Shown: one piece after another, positions 6,359 through 13,813 of the stretch
Numbering within the stretch: position 1 is the stretch's first letter
How the letters are laid out: the number at the start of each line of letters is the position of its first letter
NCBI GenBank assembly: GCA_030631415.1
Contig: DAOVLE010000143.1
Coordinates: 1-13,813 of the forward strand
DNA from: JAAEQG01 sp023133475
GTDB lineage: Bacteria > Planctomycetota > Phycisphaerae > UBA1845
Direction of reading: 5' to 3'
DNA: 13,813 nucleotides
Made by a program: the position numbers and the translations under genes
The notes under the pieces: model-generated
Told to the model about the DNA's origin: nothing
Seen by the model: only the letters and a program-made list of their open reading frames with translations
Databases searched by the model: none

Positions 6359-6617
6359 GTAGGGCGGGTTCCACCCGCCGTAACCGTTCACACCGGGTGG
6401 CACGGACAAGAACCGCCGGCGAACAACGCTACGACATCACCGTGGAACGTTCGAGCGGTTCTTGTCCGTGGGAGCACGCGACGGCCTTCGCCACGGACAA
6501 GAATCGCCGCCGACATCTCGGCCCATTCGGGGCGTTCCTTCAAGGCGATCCTTGTCCGTGCCACCCCAGAGGGCGTGAACGGTTACCATTCGAGAAGATG
6601 GGTGGAACCCGCCCTAC
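6359..6617. repeat. 259-base nested palindromic element with alternative folds
   Basis: The outer arms are GTAGGGCGGGTTCCACCC (6359-6376) and its exact complement (6600-6617). Further in, GTAACCGTTCAC (6380-6391) pairs with GTGAACGGTTAC (6575-6586), and a perfect 16-bp stem joins 6395-6410 with 6551-6566. Alternatively, two hairpins form: 6401-6416 with 6455-6470 (16 bp, perfect) and 6492-6508 with 6544-6560 (16 of 17). The word CACGGACAAG occurs at 6401 and 6492 and inverted at 6461 and 6551, so the long stem and the two hairpins compete. The element fills the hydrolase leader; its end at 6359 touches the ribosome binding site at 6355-6358. Confidence 0.85.
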
Positions 6618-6630
6618 TGCGCCGCGCATT

Positions 6631-6659
6631 AAAAAGCGGCCCGCCGATGGCGGGCCGCT
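6631..6659 (-). terminator. Intrinsic terminator of the giant secreted-protein gene
   Basis: On the minus strand AGCGGCCCGCC (6659-6649), loop ATC, and GGCGGGCCGCT (6645-6635) form a perfect 11-bp GC-rich stem. A run of T follows at once (6635-6631). It lies about 120 bases after the stop at 6780 and before the hydrolase gene, so it should separate the two transcripts. Confidence 0.85.
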
Positions 6660-6727
6660 GTTGAAACCAATGACACAACTGAAATGTGCGTCAAACTCTT
6701 CTTAAAATCCTCAACCTAAGAGCCTCA

Positions 6728-6752
6728 CCCGCACCCCTTCATGGGGTGCGGG
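6728..6752. repeat. Perfect 10-bp hairpin after the giant gene
   Basis: CCCGCACCCC (6728-6737) and GGGGTGCGGG (6743-6752) pair perfectly over a five-base loop, 27 bases past the stop codon of the minus-strand gene. No T run follows. It may protect the mRNA 3' end or help the stronger terminator further on. Confidence 0.6.
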
Positions 6753-6779
6753 CAAGCCCTGATAGTAACACTTCTCTTG

Positions 6780-9700
6780 CTACGGACACGGGCACTCGAT
6801 ATCAACCGTGTACGAATCGCAGGTGTAGGAGCTGTAGGATGTCAGCATGATCACATAAGTGTCACCAACCGTCAAACCGGTCACACAGATGTCCCCATTG
6901 TAGCCGAGACCCTCGTCCTGGCTGCAGCCGAGTTCGGTCCAGGACGTCTCGTTGCAGATGTCGGCCTGGTTCACTTCGTATACGGCGTACTCGGAGTCCG
7001 TGCCGGTCGAGTTGAGATCCGTGCGGACCCGTGCACTGGTCTCGGTGGCTACGAACGTGAAGAACACCGACCCGTACTCACCGTACGCACAGCTCGGAGA
7101 GGGGTCATCCACACCCGACGTTGCAGTGCAGTTGTCGGTCGCTGCCGAACCGCCACACGCGATAGACAGCGCGCCTTCGCACTCATCGTTTGCCAGCGGC
7201 GGCTCGGGGCAAGTGACATCGAGACACGCCTCGCCGGCGAACCATGTGTCGTTCACGCCGTCGCAGGCCGCCTCAGCGATGTCGTCATCGCAGCTCGCAT
7301 TGTAGTCGCGACAGCACGCCCCGATGGACGGGCATTCCTCGATGACCAAGTCGAAGGTGGTGATGCAGAAGGGAGTCGACCAGGTGTCGATCATCAGGTA
7401 GTAGGTTCCCGCCGTGAGATTCAGCCCGACGATCTCTTCGTCCGTCGAACTGCTGGTCGAACTGGCGATACAGATCGCCGGCGGGCACTCCGCACCGACG
7501 CCCATTCCCGTGTACGTCGTGTCAGACGTCAGTGTGATGTCGACACAGATGGCCGCAGGAACGGTCAACTCATAGATGATTTCCTCACCACTGTCATAAC
7601 TGCCCAAGCAGGTGTCACTGTAATCATTGCCGAGCTCGCAGGTTGTGTCACCAACGTCCGTGTACGGCAAGTCAGTGGCGAAGTCGACCGTGATGTCCGG
7701 CACGCAAGGCTGTGGGCACTCCGTGGTGGCACAGTTGGTGCCCCCGCCCTCGAAGGCCCCGTTGGTGCTGACGCAATAGGCCTCGTCCACGTCAATGCAC
7801 GAGCCATCCGGCAGACAGCACGCACCGGTCGCACACGGATCGCCATCACACGTGATGTAGTCACCGAGATAGAGGCCGTTCTCGGCGTTGCACTCATCCT
7901 CGGTCACCACCGCACAGAGACCGTTGGTGCCGCAGCAGGCACCGGTGGGCGTCGGAACACAGGTGATCTCCAGGAGCCCCTCACCGGCATGGCTAAGGTA
8001 ACCACCCACCTCGATCAGGTATTGTTGATCCGCGATAACGTCGAGAGCATCGATCTGCGAATTGCCGCCCGAACCGCATGCACTGTAGTTGTCGTCGTTG
8101 TAGGCGAGCTGTGTGCCAAGCGGATCACAGGAGCAGCCATCATATGCTGCCAGCTTCGTGTCGAAGCTGCTGCCACACAGGCTGATCGTCGCCGTCCCCG
8201 TGCACGAGGCAGTGTAGCAGTACCAGATATTCGGGCCAGTGGTGTACTCACCAATGCCGTCGTTTGTCGCCCACGTTGTGTCGAAAGCGTTGCGGCTCAC
8301 ATCGCCGATCGCCTCGGCATTGGCACAATCGTCGTTAGCCGGCGGAGGTTGCGGGCACTCCGTGGTGGCACAGTTGGTGCCCCAGCCCTCGAAGACCCCG
8401 TTGGTGCTGAGGCAATATGCCTCGTCCACCTCAATGCACGAGCCGTCCGCCAGACAGCACGCACCGGTCGCACACGGATCGCCATCACACGTGATGTCGT
8501 CACCGAGATAGAACCCGTTTTCGGCTTCACAGTCTGCCGGCTTTTCGATGGTGCACATGCCGTTCGTCCCACAGCACGCCCCCGTCGGGCAGTGCTCGAC
8601 GGTGAGAATGAACGACGGGATGCAGTCCGGGCTCGCCCAAGTGTCGATGATGATGTAATAGACACCAGGCACCATCTCCAACTCGGTGATCCCGTGTGGG
8701 GAACTCGAGGAAGAGGTATCCACAGCCAGGCACGGATCGGGCGGGCACGCACCGTTGCTGCCCACAGCAATGCCGGAGTAAGTTGTGCCGTGCGGATCGA
8801 TCGTCAGGTCGTAGCAAGCTGCCTCGGTGACGGTCCATTCGTAGATAATGTCCTCACCATGATCGTAGTAACCCAGGCAGGTCTCCTCGTAGTAGTCGTC
8901 AACGCGACCACAGGTGGAGTTGCTGTTGATGAACTCATCGGCGAACACCAGCGGCATGCCGCAATTGTCGCCCGGCTGCGGGCACTCGTTCGGCGTGCAA
9001 GAGGTGCCCGGGCCAGAGTAGGTGCCGCCGGCAGCGATGCAATCGGGGTCAGTCAGCTCCTGGCAACTGCCGTCAGAGTAGCAGCACGCGCCTGCCGTGC
9101 ACGGGTCCGGATCGCACGGCACGTCGTCACCGACATAGACGCCGTTCGTCATGACGGTGCACTCGTACGCAGTAATGACTCTGCACTCGTCATCAACACA
9201 GCACGCACCGGTCGGCAGAACCACACACGCAACATCCAGCTCGAACAACCCGGAGCTGGAGAGGCTGTACCCATCGGCGATGATGTAGTAGGTGACGCCC
9301 GGCTCCGCGATGAAGTTCACGGTTTCCGGATTGCCACTGTCGTCGCCGACGACACAGGTGTTCTCAGGATCGGCACAATCGGTGACCACATACAGCGAGG
9401 CATCGAACGCCGCGTCCATCGTGATCGTCACATCCGTGAACTCCGCCAGTGTCAACGAGTAGGTGACATCGGGGCCAGTGGCGGAGTAGCCGGTGCAACC
9501 ACCGGAACCGGGGTCGTAGTCGTTGTTGGCGGTTTCGTTGCTCTCGTCGATCAGCGTGTCGCCGCAATTGACTACAATGGCGCCATCACAGGTGTCGTTG
9601 ACCGGTGGGCACGGGTTCGGGTCGCAAACGGTGTCATCGCCCATGTAGGTCCCGGCGGCGGCGGCACAATCGTCCTCGGTCAACTCCTGGCACGAAGCAT

Positions 9701-12700
9701 CCGCGAAGCAGCAGGCACCGATAGGCCTGGGGCTGAAGCAAAGCTGGAAGGCTGCATAGTCCCTCAGGTCCAGATCGCCATCATCGTCGGCATCCAACAT
9801 GCACAGGCACTCGGCACTGGCTGTGCCGCCCGGGCCGGTCAGGCAACTCACCAAGGTCGCCAGGTCTACCAGATCGGTATAGCCGTCGCCGTTGTTGTCG
9901 CCGCAGGGCTCACAGGCATCGTCGATACCGTTGATGTTGCAGTCCTCGCCGGCACAGACCATACCCGCAGTCCACGTGCCGTTCTCGACACACTCCAGCT
10001 CGATCACGTTATCGACGCAGGTGCCGTTGGTGTTGCAGCAAGCGCCGAGCGGCCAAGTGCAATCCACCGCACCTTCGCACACCACAGCGTCGGCGGTGAC
10101 CTCCAACTCAAATGGGCCGTAGTAGGACGCACTATAGCCACCCACGGTAATGTAGTAGGTGGTGAACTCTGTGGAGCACCAGGAGACCTCGGACAAGTAC
10201 GTGCCGGTGCATCCGTCGTCATTGCCGTCCACGCAGATCGGGTAATCGCAACCGTAGCAATATACGGCGATCTTGGTGTCCCAATCCGGAACGGTATTGC
10301 ACAGGCTGGCCGTCATCGTGGTGCCGGTGCCGGTCACCTTGTACCACACGTTCTTCCACGGGCCAGAGTACAGCTCACAGGGATATTCGATGTCGCTGGT
10401 GGCCCAGGTGGTATCGCCGGTGACGATGGCCTTGCTCAGCAAGATCTCCTCGGCGTTCTCGCACTCATCGTTGGCCGGAGGCGGCTGCGGGCACGGGTTC
10501 GGATCGCAGACCGTCCCGTCACCAAGGTAGTCGCCGCCCAGCCCGTTGGTGCAGGCCTCCTCCGTCGTGAACTGACACGAGCCGTCCTCGAAGCAGCACG
10601 CACCACCGCACATGTTCGGGTCGCAGTCGGTCATGTCACCGAGATACTCACCGCCGGCAGTAATGCAGTCGTCCTCGAACATCACAGTGCAGTTCGCATC
10701 GATGCAGCAGGCACCCGTGATACACGGGTCCGGATCGCAAGTGGTTCCATCACCCATGTACACGCCGTTTTCCGCCACACACGCCGTCGGCGTCTCGATC
10801 GTGCACGTGCCGTTGGTGTTGCAGCAGGCGCCGTTGATACAATCGAAATAGATATCCAGGTTGTCGTCCGGCTCAGAGCTGCACGACCATGTGCCGATGA
10901 GGATGAAGTACTGCGTCCCGCCCGTCAGGTCGAAACTCATCGTTTCGTCGTCTTCGCAGACTTCCTCGACGAGGTTGTTGGTGTTGCAGTCCGGGCCGCT
11001 AAAGATAGCCGCGACCGTATCCTCGTAATTAGGATTGCCCACCCGCGTGATGGTAATCTCGCAATCCTCAGCCGGCATGTACTTGTACCAGATGCCGTGA
11101 GCGGTCTCGTTGTCACACGAGTAGCTGCTGTTGCAACTCACATCCAGGTCGGACGTGGCCGTCCCGTAGTTAACGTCCAGATCTTCGAACGGCATCGTGA
11201 GTTCGATGGCGTTGGAGCAAAGATCGTTAGCCGGCGGCGGCTGCGGGCACGGGTTCGGATCGCAGACCGTGTACATACCTTGATAATTGCCGGCAGCGGC
11301 GGCGCAAGCGTTCCCGGTCAGCTCCTCACAGTGGCCGTCCTCGAAGCAGCAGGCACCAATGAGCTCGCCGCAGGGCGGGTCCAGTTCAGTGCACAGTGTG
11401 TCACGGGCAAACCGCCCCTCGCATGCGAGCAACTCGATGCCGTCGTCGCAAAGACCGGTCATGTCGTCGCAGCACGCACCGGTAACCGGCTCGCCGGCCT
11501 CGCCGGTGACGCAGAACGCCACAGCCTCATACGTCGTGCCCTCCGAGAAACCGCCACCAATAACACCACCATCCGTGTAGTAGAGCGACGTGCCGTTGTT
11601 CGGCGCGGTGGTCCACCAACCATGGTCAAACTGGGCGGTGCCGTAGGGCTGATTCTGAACCGGGCGCATGCCGAACCAGTACGCTCCGGCGGGCAGTGGG
11701 ATATTCAGGCCGTTGATCTCATAGAACCAGATCGGATCGCCGAATGCCGTGTCGCCGGTATCGGTCCGAATCGCGGCAATCCCGTTGGCACTGGCGACGA
11801 CGGGCCCGGGGACCCCGTTACTGTCCGCCAAGATGATGTAGTCCACCGTCTGATCGGTCCAGTTGAACCCGTTGGTGGTCAGCGCATCCCACACCGGCTC
11901 ATTGCCCCACCAGTGCAGGTCCTGGATGGTCACGTCAGCCCCGAAGAGGACATCGTCAACAATCCGCCAGGCATGGCTGTCATCGTCGAATCGGCCGTTG
12001 TGCAGGGCATTGACCTTGTCATAGTAGCCATTGAAGTAGATGGCGTCCTCGCACGGGCACAGGAAGACACCCTCGCAGTTCTCGCCGGCGAACCACAGGC
12101 CACCAAGCACGTCGCACTCCGCCTTGGTGTTGGTGGCTACGCACTCGCTATCGACGCAGCACGCACCGCTCGGGATAACACAGGCGTCGCCGATGTACTC
12201 CACGGTCTCGGAATAATCAAAGTCGCCGCCTGATGCGATCAGATCCCCATTGTAGTAAACTTCATAGTAACCAGGGGAAAAGATCCCATCGCCCCACGAA
12301 TCAAAAATGGTGAAGTCATGGCAACCGTTGCTATCCACGCATACATCCCAGATGTGTAGCGTGCTGCTATCCAGGCCGTTGCTTGACGCCACCACAACAC
12401 TGGTTGCGTGGTCGGTCAGCTCCCACGAGGTTTCAGAGCCATAACTGTCCGTGAGGATGGCAATCGTGATGATGTCCTCGGGGCAGGACACCTGGAAATT
12501 GATCGCACCCTGGGTGTTGACGCCATCGGTAGCCACCCACGTGCTGCCAAAGTCCACGCGCTGGAGGGACGACCCCACCGGCGTGCTGCTGCTCTGCGCA
12601 ACGCCGATGTCGACCGACTGCACACCGTCAGCCGGGCCAGTGGTCGCAATGAAATCGCCTTCGTAGGAGAGGAACTCCTCCAGAACGCCGGCGATGTCAA

Positions 12701-13052
12701 TCGCGATGCCGTCCGGGGCTCCGTTTTGGATCCCATTGGAGGGCAGGGTGAGGGAGTAATAGACGTACCCATCCGCAAGAGTGCCGTGCGCAGTGAACGT
12801 GCTCAAGGCATGGGTCGCGTAAGGCTTTAGAACCGTAGCGGACCCATTGTAAAGTGTGACGGTGACATCAAGGGGGTCCGTGACTCTATCCAGCACGACT
12901 TCGATGAACTCACCGGCGTCGGTGCCGTCGTTGTCGTAATGGAATTCGTTGATGAACGCCACGCCATAAGCGCTCGTCACCCCCCAACACATACACAAAC
13001 ACACGCAGGCTGCTAGACCCAGCCTGCCCAATACTAGCTTTCTTCCCTTCAT
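6780..13052 (-). CDS. Giant secreted modular protein with GACC six-cysteine repeats
   Basis: This encodes a 2090-residue protein with a signal peptide (residues 1-30, core LGLAACVCLCMCWGVTSAYG). A lamin-tail-like domain (about 31-190) follows, with INEFHYDNDGTDAGEFIEVV and GAPDGIAIDI. Next is a beta-sandwich domain with ETSWEL and DSWGDGI (about 195-288), and one unclassified domain (about 333-520). Fifteen six-cysteine modules begin GACC at residues 296, 525, 566, 741, 780, 817, 1003, 1112, 1282, 1321, 1491, 1530, 1704, 1743 and 1911. Seven beta-sandwich domains resembling the pre-peptidase C-terminal (PPC) type alternate with them, several opening with PANDxC. A type I dockerin-like pair lies at 1047-1108. 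No catalytic motif or C-terminal anchor is seen; the protein ends CPCP. AAGGAG lies eight bases before the ATG, and a terminator follows. A structural, adhesive or surface-layer role is inferred. The 1830-codon frame on the opposite strand is a shadow. Confidence 0.85.
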   Translation of the reverse strand: MKGRKLVLGRLGLAACVCLCMCWGVTSAYGVAFINEFHYDNDGTDAGEFIEVVLDRVTDPLDVTVTLYNGSATVLKPYATHALSTFTAHGTLADGYVYYSLTLPSNGIQNGAPDGIAIDIAGVLEEFLSYEGDFIATTGPADGVQSVDIGVAQSSSTPVGSSLQRVDFGSTWVATDGVNTQGAINFQVSCPEDIITIAILTDSYGSETSWELTDHATSVVVASSNGLDSSTLHIWDVCVDSNGCHDFTIFDSWGDGIFSPGYYEVYYNGDLIASGGDFDYSETVEYIGDACVIPSGACCVDSECVATNTKAECDVLGGLWFAGENCEGVFLCPCEDAIYFNGYYDKVNALHNGRFDDDSHAWRIVDDVLFGADVTIQDLHWWGNEPVWDALTTNGFNWTDQTVDYIILADSNGVPGPVVASANGIAAIRTDTGDTAFGDPIWFYEINGLNIPLPAGAYWFGMRPVQNQPYGTAQFDHGWWTTAPNNGTSLYYTDGGVIGGGFSEGTTYEAVAFCVTGEAGEPVTGACCDDMTGLCDDGIELLACEGRFARDTLCTELDPPCGELIGACCFEDGHCEELTGNACAAAAGNYQGMYTVCDPNPCPQPPPANDLCSNAIELTMPFEDLDVNYGTATSDLDVSCNSSYSCDNETAHGIWYKYMPAEDCEITITRVGNPNYEDTVAAIFSGPDCNTNNLVEEVCEDDETMSFDLTGGTQYFILIGTWSCSSEPDDNLDIYFDCINGACCNTNGTCTIETPTACVAENGVYMGDGTTCDPDPCITGACCIDANCTVMFEDDCITAGGEYLGDMTDCDPNMCGGACCFEDGSCQFTTEEACTNGLGGDYLGDGTVCDPNPCPQPPPANDECENAEEILLSKAIVTGDTTWATSDIEYPCELYSGPWKNVWYKVTGTGTTMTASLCNTVPDWDTKIAVYCYGCDYPICVDGNDDGCTGTYLSEVSWCSTEFTTYYITVGGYSASYYGPFELEVTADAVVCEGAVDCTWPLGACCNTNGTCVDNVIELECVENGTWTAGMVCAGEDCNINGIDDACEPCGDNNGDGYTDLVDLATLVSCLTGPGGTASAECLCMLDADDDGDLDLRDYAAFQLCFSPRPIGACCFADASCQELTEDDCAAAAGTYMGDDTVCDPNPCPPVNDTCDGAIVVNCGDTLIDESNETANNDYDPGSGGCTGYSATGPDVTYSLTLAEFTDVTITMDAAFDASLYVVTDCADPENTCVVGDDSGNPETVNFIAEPGVTYYIIADGYSLSSSGLFELDVACVVLPTGACCVDDECRVITAYECTVMTNGVYVGDDVPCDPDPCTAGACCYSDGSCQELTDPDCIAAGGTYSGPGTSCTPNECPQPGDNCGMPLVFADEFINSNSTCGRVDDYYEETCLGYYDHGEDIIYEWTVTEAACYDLTIDPHGTTYSGIAVGSNGACPPDPCLAVDTSSSSSPHGITELEMVPGVYYIIIDTWASPDCIPSFILTVEHCPTGACCGTNGMCTIEKPADCEAENGFYLGDDITCDGDPCATGACCLADGSCIEVDEAYCLSTNGVFEGWGTNCATTECPQPPPANDDCANAEAIGDVSRNAFDTTWATNDGIGEYTTGPNIWYCYTASCTGTATISLCGSSFDTKLAAYDGCSCDPLGTQLAYNDDNYSACGSGGNSQIDALDVIADQQYLIEVGGYLSHAGEGLLEITCVPTPTGACCGTNGLCAVVTEDECNAENGLYLGDYITCDGDPCATGACCLPDGSCIDVDEAYCVSTNGAFEGGGTNCATTECPQPCVPDITVDFATDLPYTDVGDTTCELGNDYSDTCLGSYDSGEEIIYELTVPAAICVDITLTSDTTYTGMGVGAECPPAICIASSTSSSTDEEIVGLNLTAGTYYLMIDTWSTPFCITTFDLVIEECPSIGACCRDYNASCDDDIAEAACDGVNDTWFAGEACLDVTCPEPPLANDECEGALSIACGGSAATDNCTATSGVDDPSPSCAYGEYGSVFFTFVATETSARVRTDLNSTGTDSEYAVYEVNQADICNETSWTELGCSQDEGLGYNGDICVTGLTVGDTYVIMLTSYSSYTCDSYTVDIECPCP
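7713..7943 (-). repeat. Second copy of a duplicated pair of GACC modules
   Basis: This stretch (residues 1704-1780) and the one at 8352-8582 (residues 1491-1567) encode the same pair of modules, 213 residues (639 bases) apart. They share a run of 47 identical bases starting at 7812 and 8451. Identity is highest across the GDPCATGACCL region and the following CATTECPQP end. Confidence 0.85.
8352..8582 (-). repeat. First copy of a duplicated pair of GACC modules
   Basis: This is the partner of 7713-7943, encoding residues 1491-1567. Differences from the partner are mostly single-base and concentrate in the first module of the pair (TIEKPADC against AVVTEDEC). That pattern suggests a recent duplication or gene conversion favouring the second module. 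Confidence 0.85.
9729..9914 (-). other. Dockerin-like calcium-binding pair inside the giant protein
   Basis: Residues 1047-1108 contain two 12-residue loops: DNNGDGYTDLVD (1052-1063) and DADDDGDLDLRD (1087-1098). Each is followed by a helix, with the planctomycete-style ending SCLTGPG after the first. Calcium binding is expected from the family. In cellulosome bacteria dockerins bind cohesins; in Planctomycetes the partner is mostly unknown. The position in mid-protein is unusual, since dockerins usually sit near an end. Confidence 0.8.
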
Positions 13053-13614
13053 TTACACTGCTCCTTACCAAAACAACAGGAACCAGAACTACCGTAAAAT
13101 GCCCAACTGGGCCCATATTTTGAGATATGACCCTCGTTTGTGCGACCTCGCACCTTATCCGTTCGCTCACGACTCAAAGCGCTAACCAACCCATTCCCAC
13201 CCGGCATGGATCACTCACGCGAGTGTTTGGAAGTGACGCTTCTCTCCAAACCGGAAACCTTCCCGAAGGCTACCTATCCCCCTTCGCCACTCCTTCTTCC
13301 TTAACCTCTTCCGTCAGCCAGCCTCGCCATCGCATTATCGCACGCCCGAACTACCCCCCACGACGGCCAAGACCCCCCATCCAGCATATGCTCACTGCAT
13401 AAAACCTGCTTCTCATCCTCTCCATACAGCACCCTCACCCATTATCCCCGGGCTGGCACAGACACTAAAAACTGATTATGCGCGTTGTTCCCCCAAGATG
13501 CAAGAGCACATAAAGAAATTATCCACCCAAACCAACAAAGATCGACATGCCCACCGCCAAAACCAACCCGCGCAAAGTGGCACTGCACGAATCCGATCGC
13601 CGCTGCAACAGAGC

Positions 13615-13660
13615 GTAGGGTGGGTGAAACCTCGCGGAGCGAGGTGGAACCCACCAACCC
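13615..13660. repeat. Partial copy of the GTAGGGTGGGT cloverleaf element
   Basis: It starts GTAGGGTGGGTG and ends GGTGGAACCCACCAACC, like the left half of the element at 390-480. The internal hairpin reads CCTCGC/GCGAGG (13630-13635/13639-13644) where the other copy has CCTGCC/GGCAGG. Bases on both sides of the stem have changed together. The two right-hand arms and the closing end are missing. Confidence 0.75.
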
Positions 13661-13668
13661 AGAAGAAA

Positions 13669-13690
13669 TGGAGAATGGAGAATGGAGAAT
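13669..13690 (+). repeat. Seven-base tandem repeat TGGAGAA, three copies
   Basis: TGGAGAA is repeated at 13669, 13676 and 13683, followed by one more T. It directly follows the partial palindromic element and lies in non-coding DNA. Confidence 0.8.
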
Positions 13691-13813
13691 CAAACACCAC
13701 CTTTTGCATTTCCACGCTCCCCTTCGGGTCGCCGCTAAACACTGTGGACTTGTCGCCGCTAACCCGCATTTCTCACACCGCAGAGAGCGCGGAGATCGCA
13801 GAGTATTTTCTGG

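Larger units (their letters stand above)
13053..13813. other. Region upstream of the giant gene, no gene seen
   Basis: Apart from the AAGGAG ribosome binding site at 13061-13066 I see no confident promoter. The open frames here are short, lack ribosome binding sites and give low-complexity proteins. The region is C-rich on the plus strand between about 13170 and 13440. It also holds a partial palindromic element (13615-13660), a short tandem repeat (13669-13690) and, near the window end, a repetitive phrase CGCAGAG-AGCGCGGAG-ATCGCAGAG (13780-13803). Confidence 0.5.

Noticed and set aside
6741..12233. An 1830-residue plus-strand protein
   Set aside because: It is the exact-register complement of the giant secreted-protein gene. 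It has no ribosome binding site, starts inside a hairpin, and its Val/Arg/Ala-rich composition follows from the Asp/Asn/Cys/Gly-rich sense strand. The sense frame has a signal peptide and known domains.
13127..13402. A 91-residue plus-strand open frame upstream of the giant gene
   Set aside because: It has no ribosome binding site, low-complexity Ser/Pro/Arg composition and no recognisable feature.

Overview
The window looks like a chromosomal piece of a Planctomycetota bacterium, probably of the Phycisphaerae type. This is inferred from protein style, not from a marker gene. The signs are a giant secreted protein built from six-cysteine modules starting GACC, an internal dockerin with the ending typical of these bacteria (SCLTGPG), a secreted protein with a pseudopilin-like tail, and intergenic DNA full of palindromic repeats. 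No rRNA, tRNA, CRISPR array, transposase or phage gene was seen.

Layout. Positions 1-966 hold no convincing gene but at least five palindromic or cloverleaf-like repeats and a possible promoter. A small lipoprotein gene (967-1347, +) follows, then a 230-base gap with several hairpins. Next is a 580-residue cytoplasmic protein of unknown function (1578-3320, +) that carries an in-frame palindrome and an in-frame hexanucleotide repeat. Positions 3321-3523, between converging genes, are packed with repeats. Three minus-strand genes follow. In the direction of transcription they are the 2090-residue modular secreted protein (13052-6780), a membrane-anchored alpha/beta hydrolase (6348-4915) and a secreted protein of unknown function (4864-3524). 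A clear intrinsic terminator separates the giant gene from the other two. The hydrolase and the secreted protein are 50 bases apart and may be cotranscribed. Positions 13053-13813 upstream of the giant gene hold only repeats.

The most interesting signal is a family of palindromic elements whose ends read GTAGGG(C/T)GGGT. One 63-base copy lies exactly in frame inside the hydrolase gene and supplies 21 codons near the C-terminus. A copy of the same length is intergenic. A related end pair encloses a 259-base nested structure that fills the hydrolase 5' leader and abuts its ribosome binding site. Two other elements can fold as outer stem plus three hairpins, and the internal stems show compensating changes within and between copies. 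In-frame insertion resembles what is known for Rickettsia palindromic elements, here in an unrelated phylum. No mobilising enzyme is present in the window.

The genes do not form an obvious pathway. Four of the five products are predicted to be exported or membrane-bound, so the region looks like envelope or extracellular accessory functions. All functional calls come from reading the sequence; no database search was possible.
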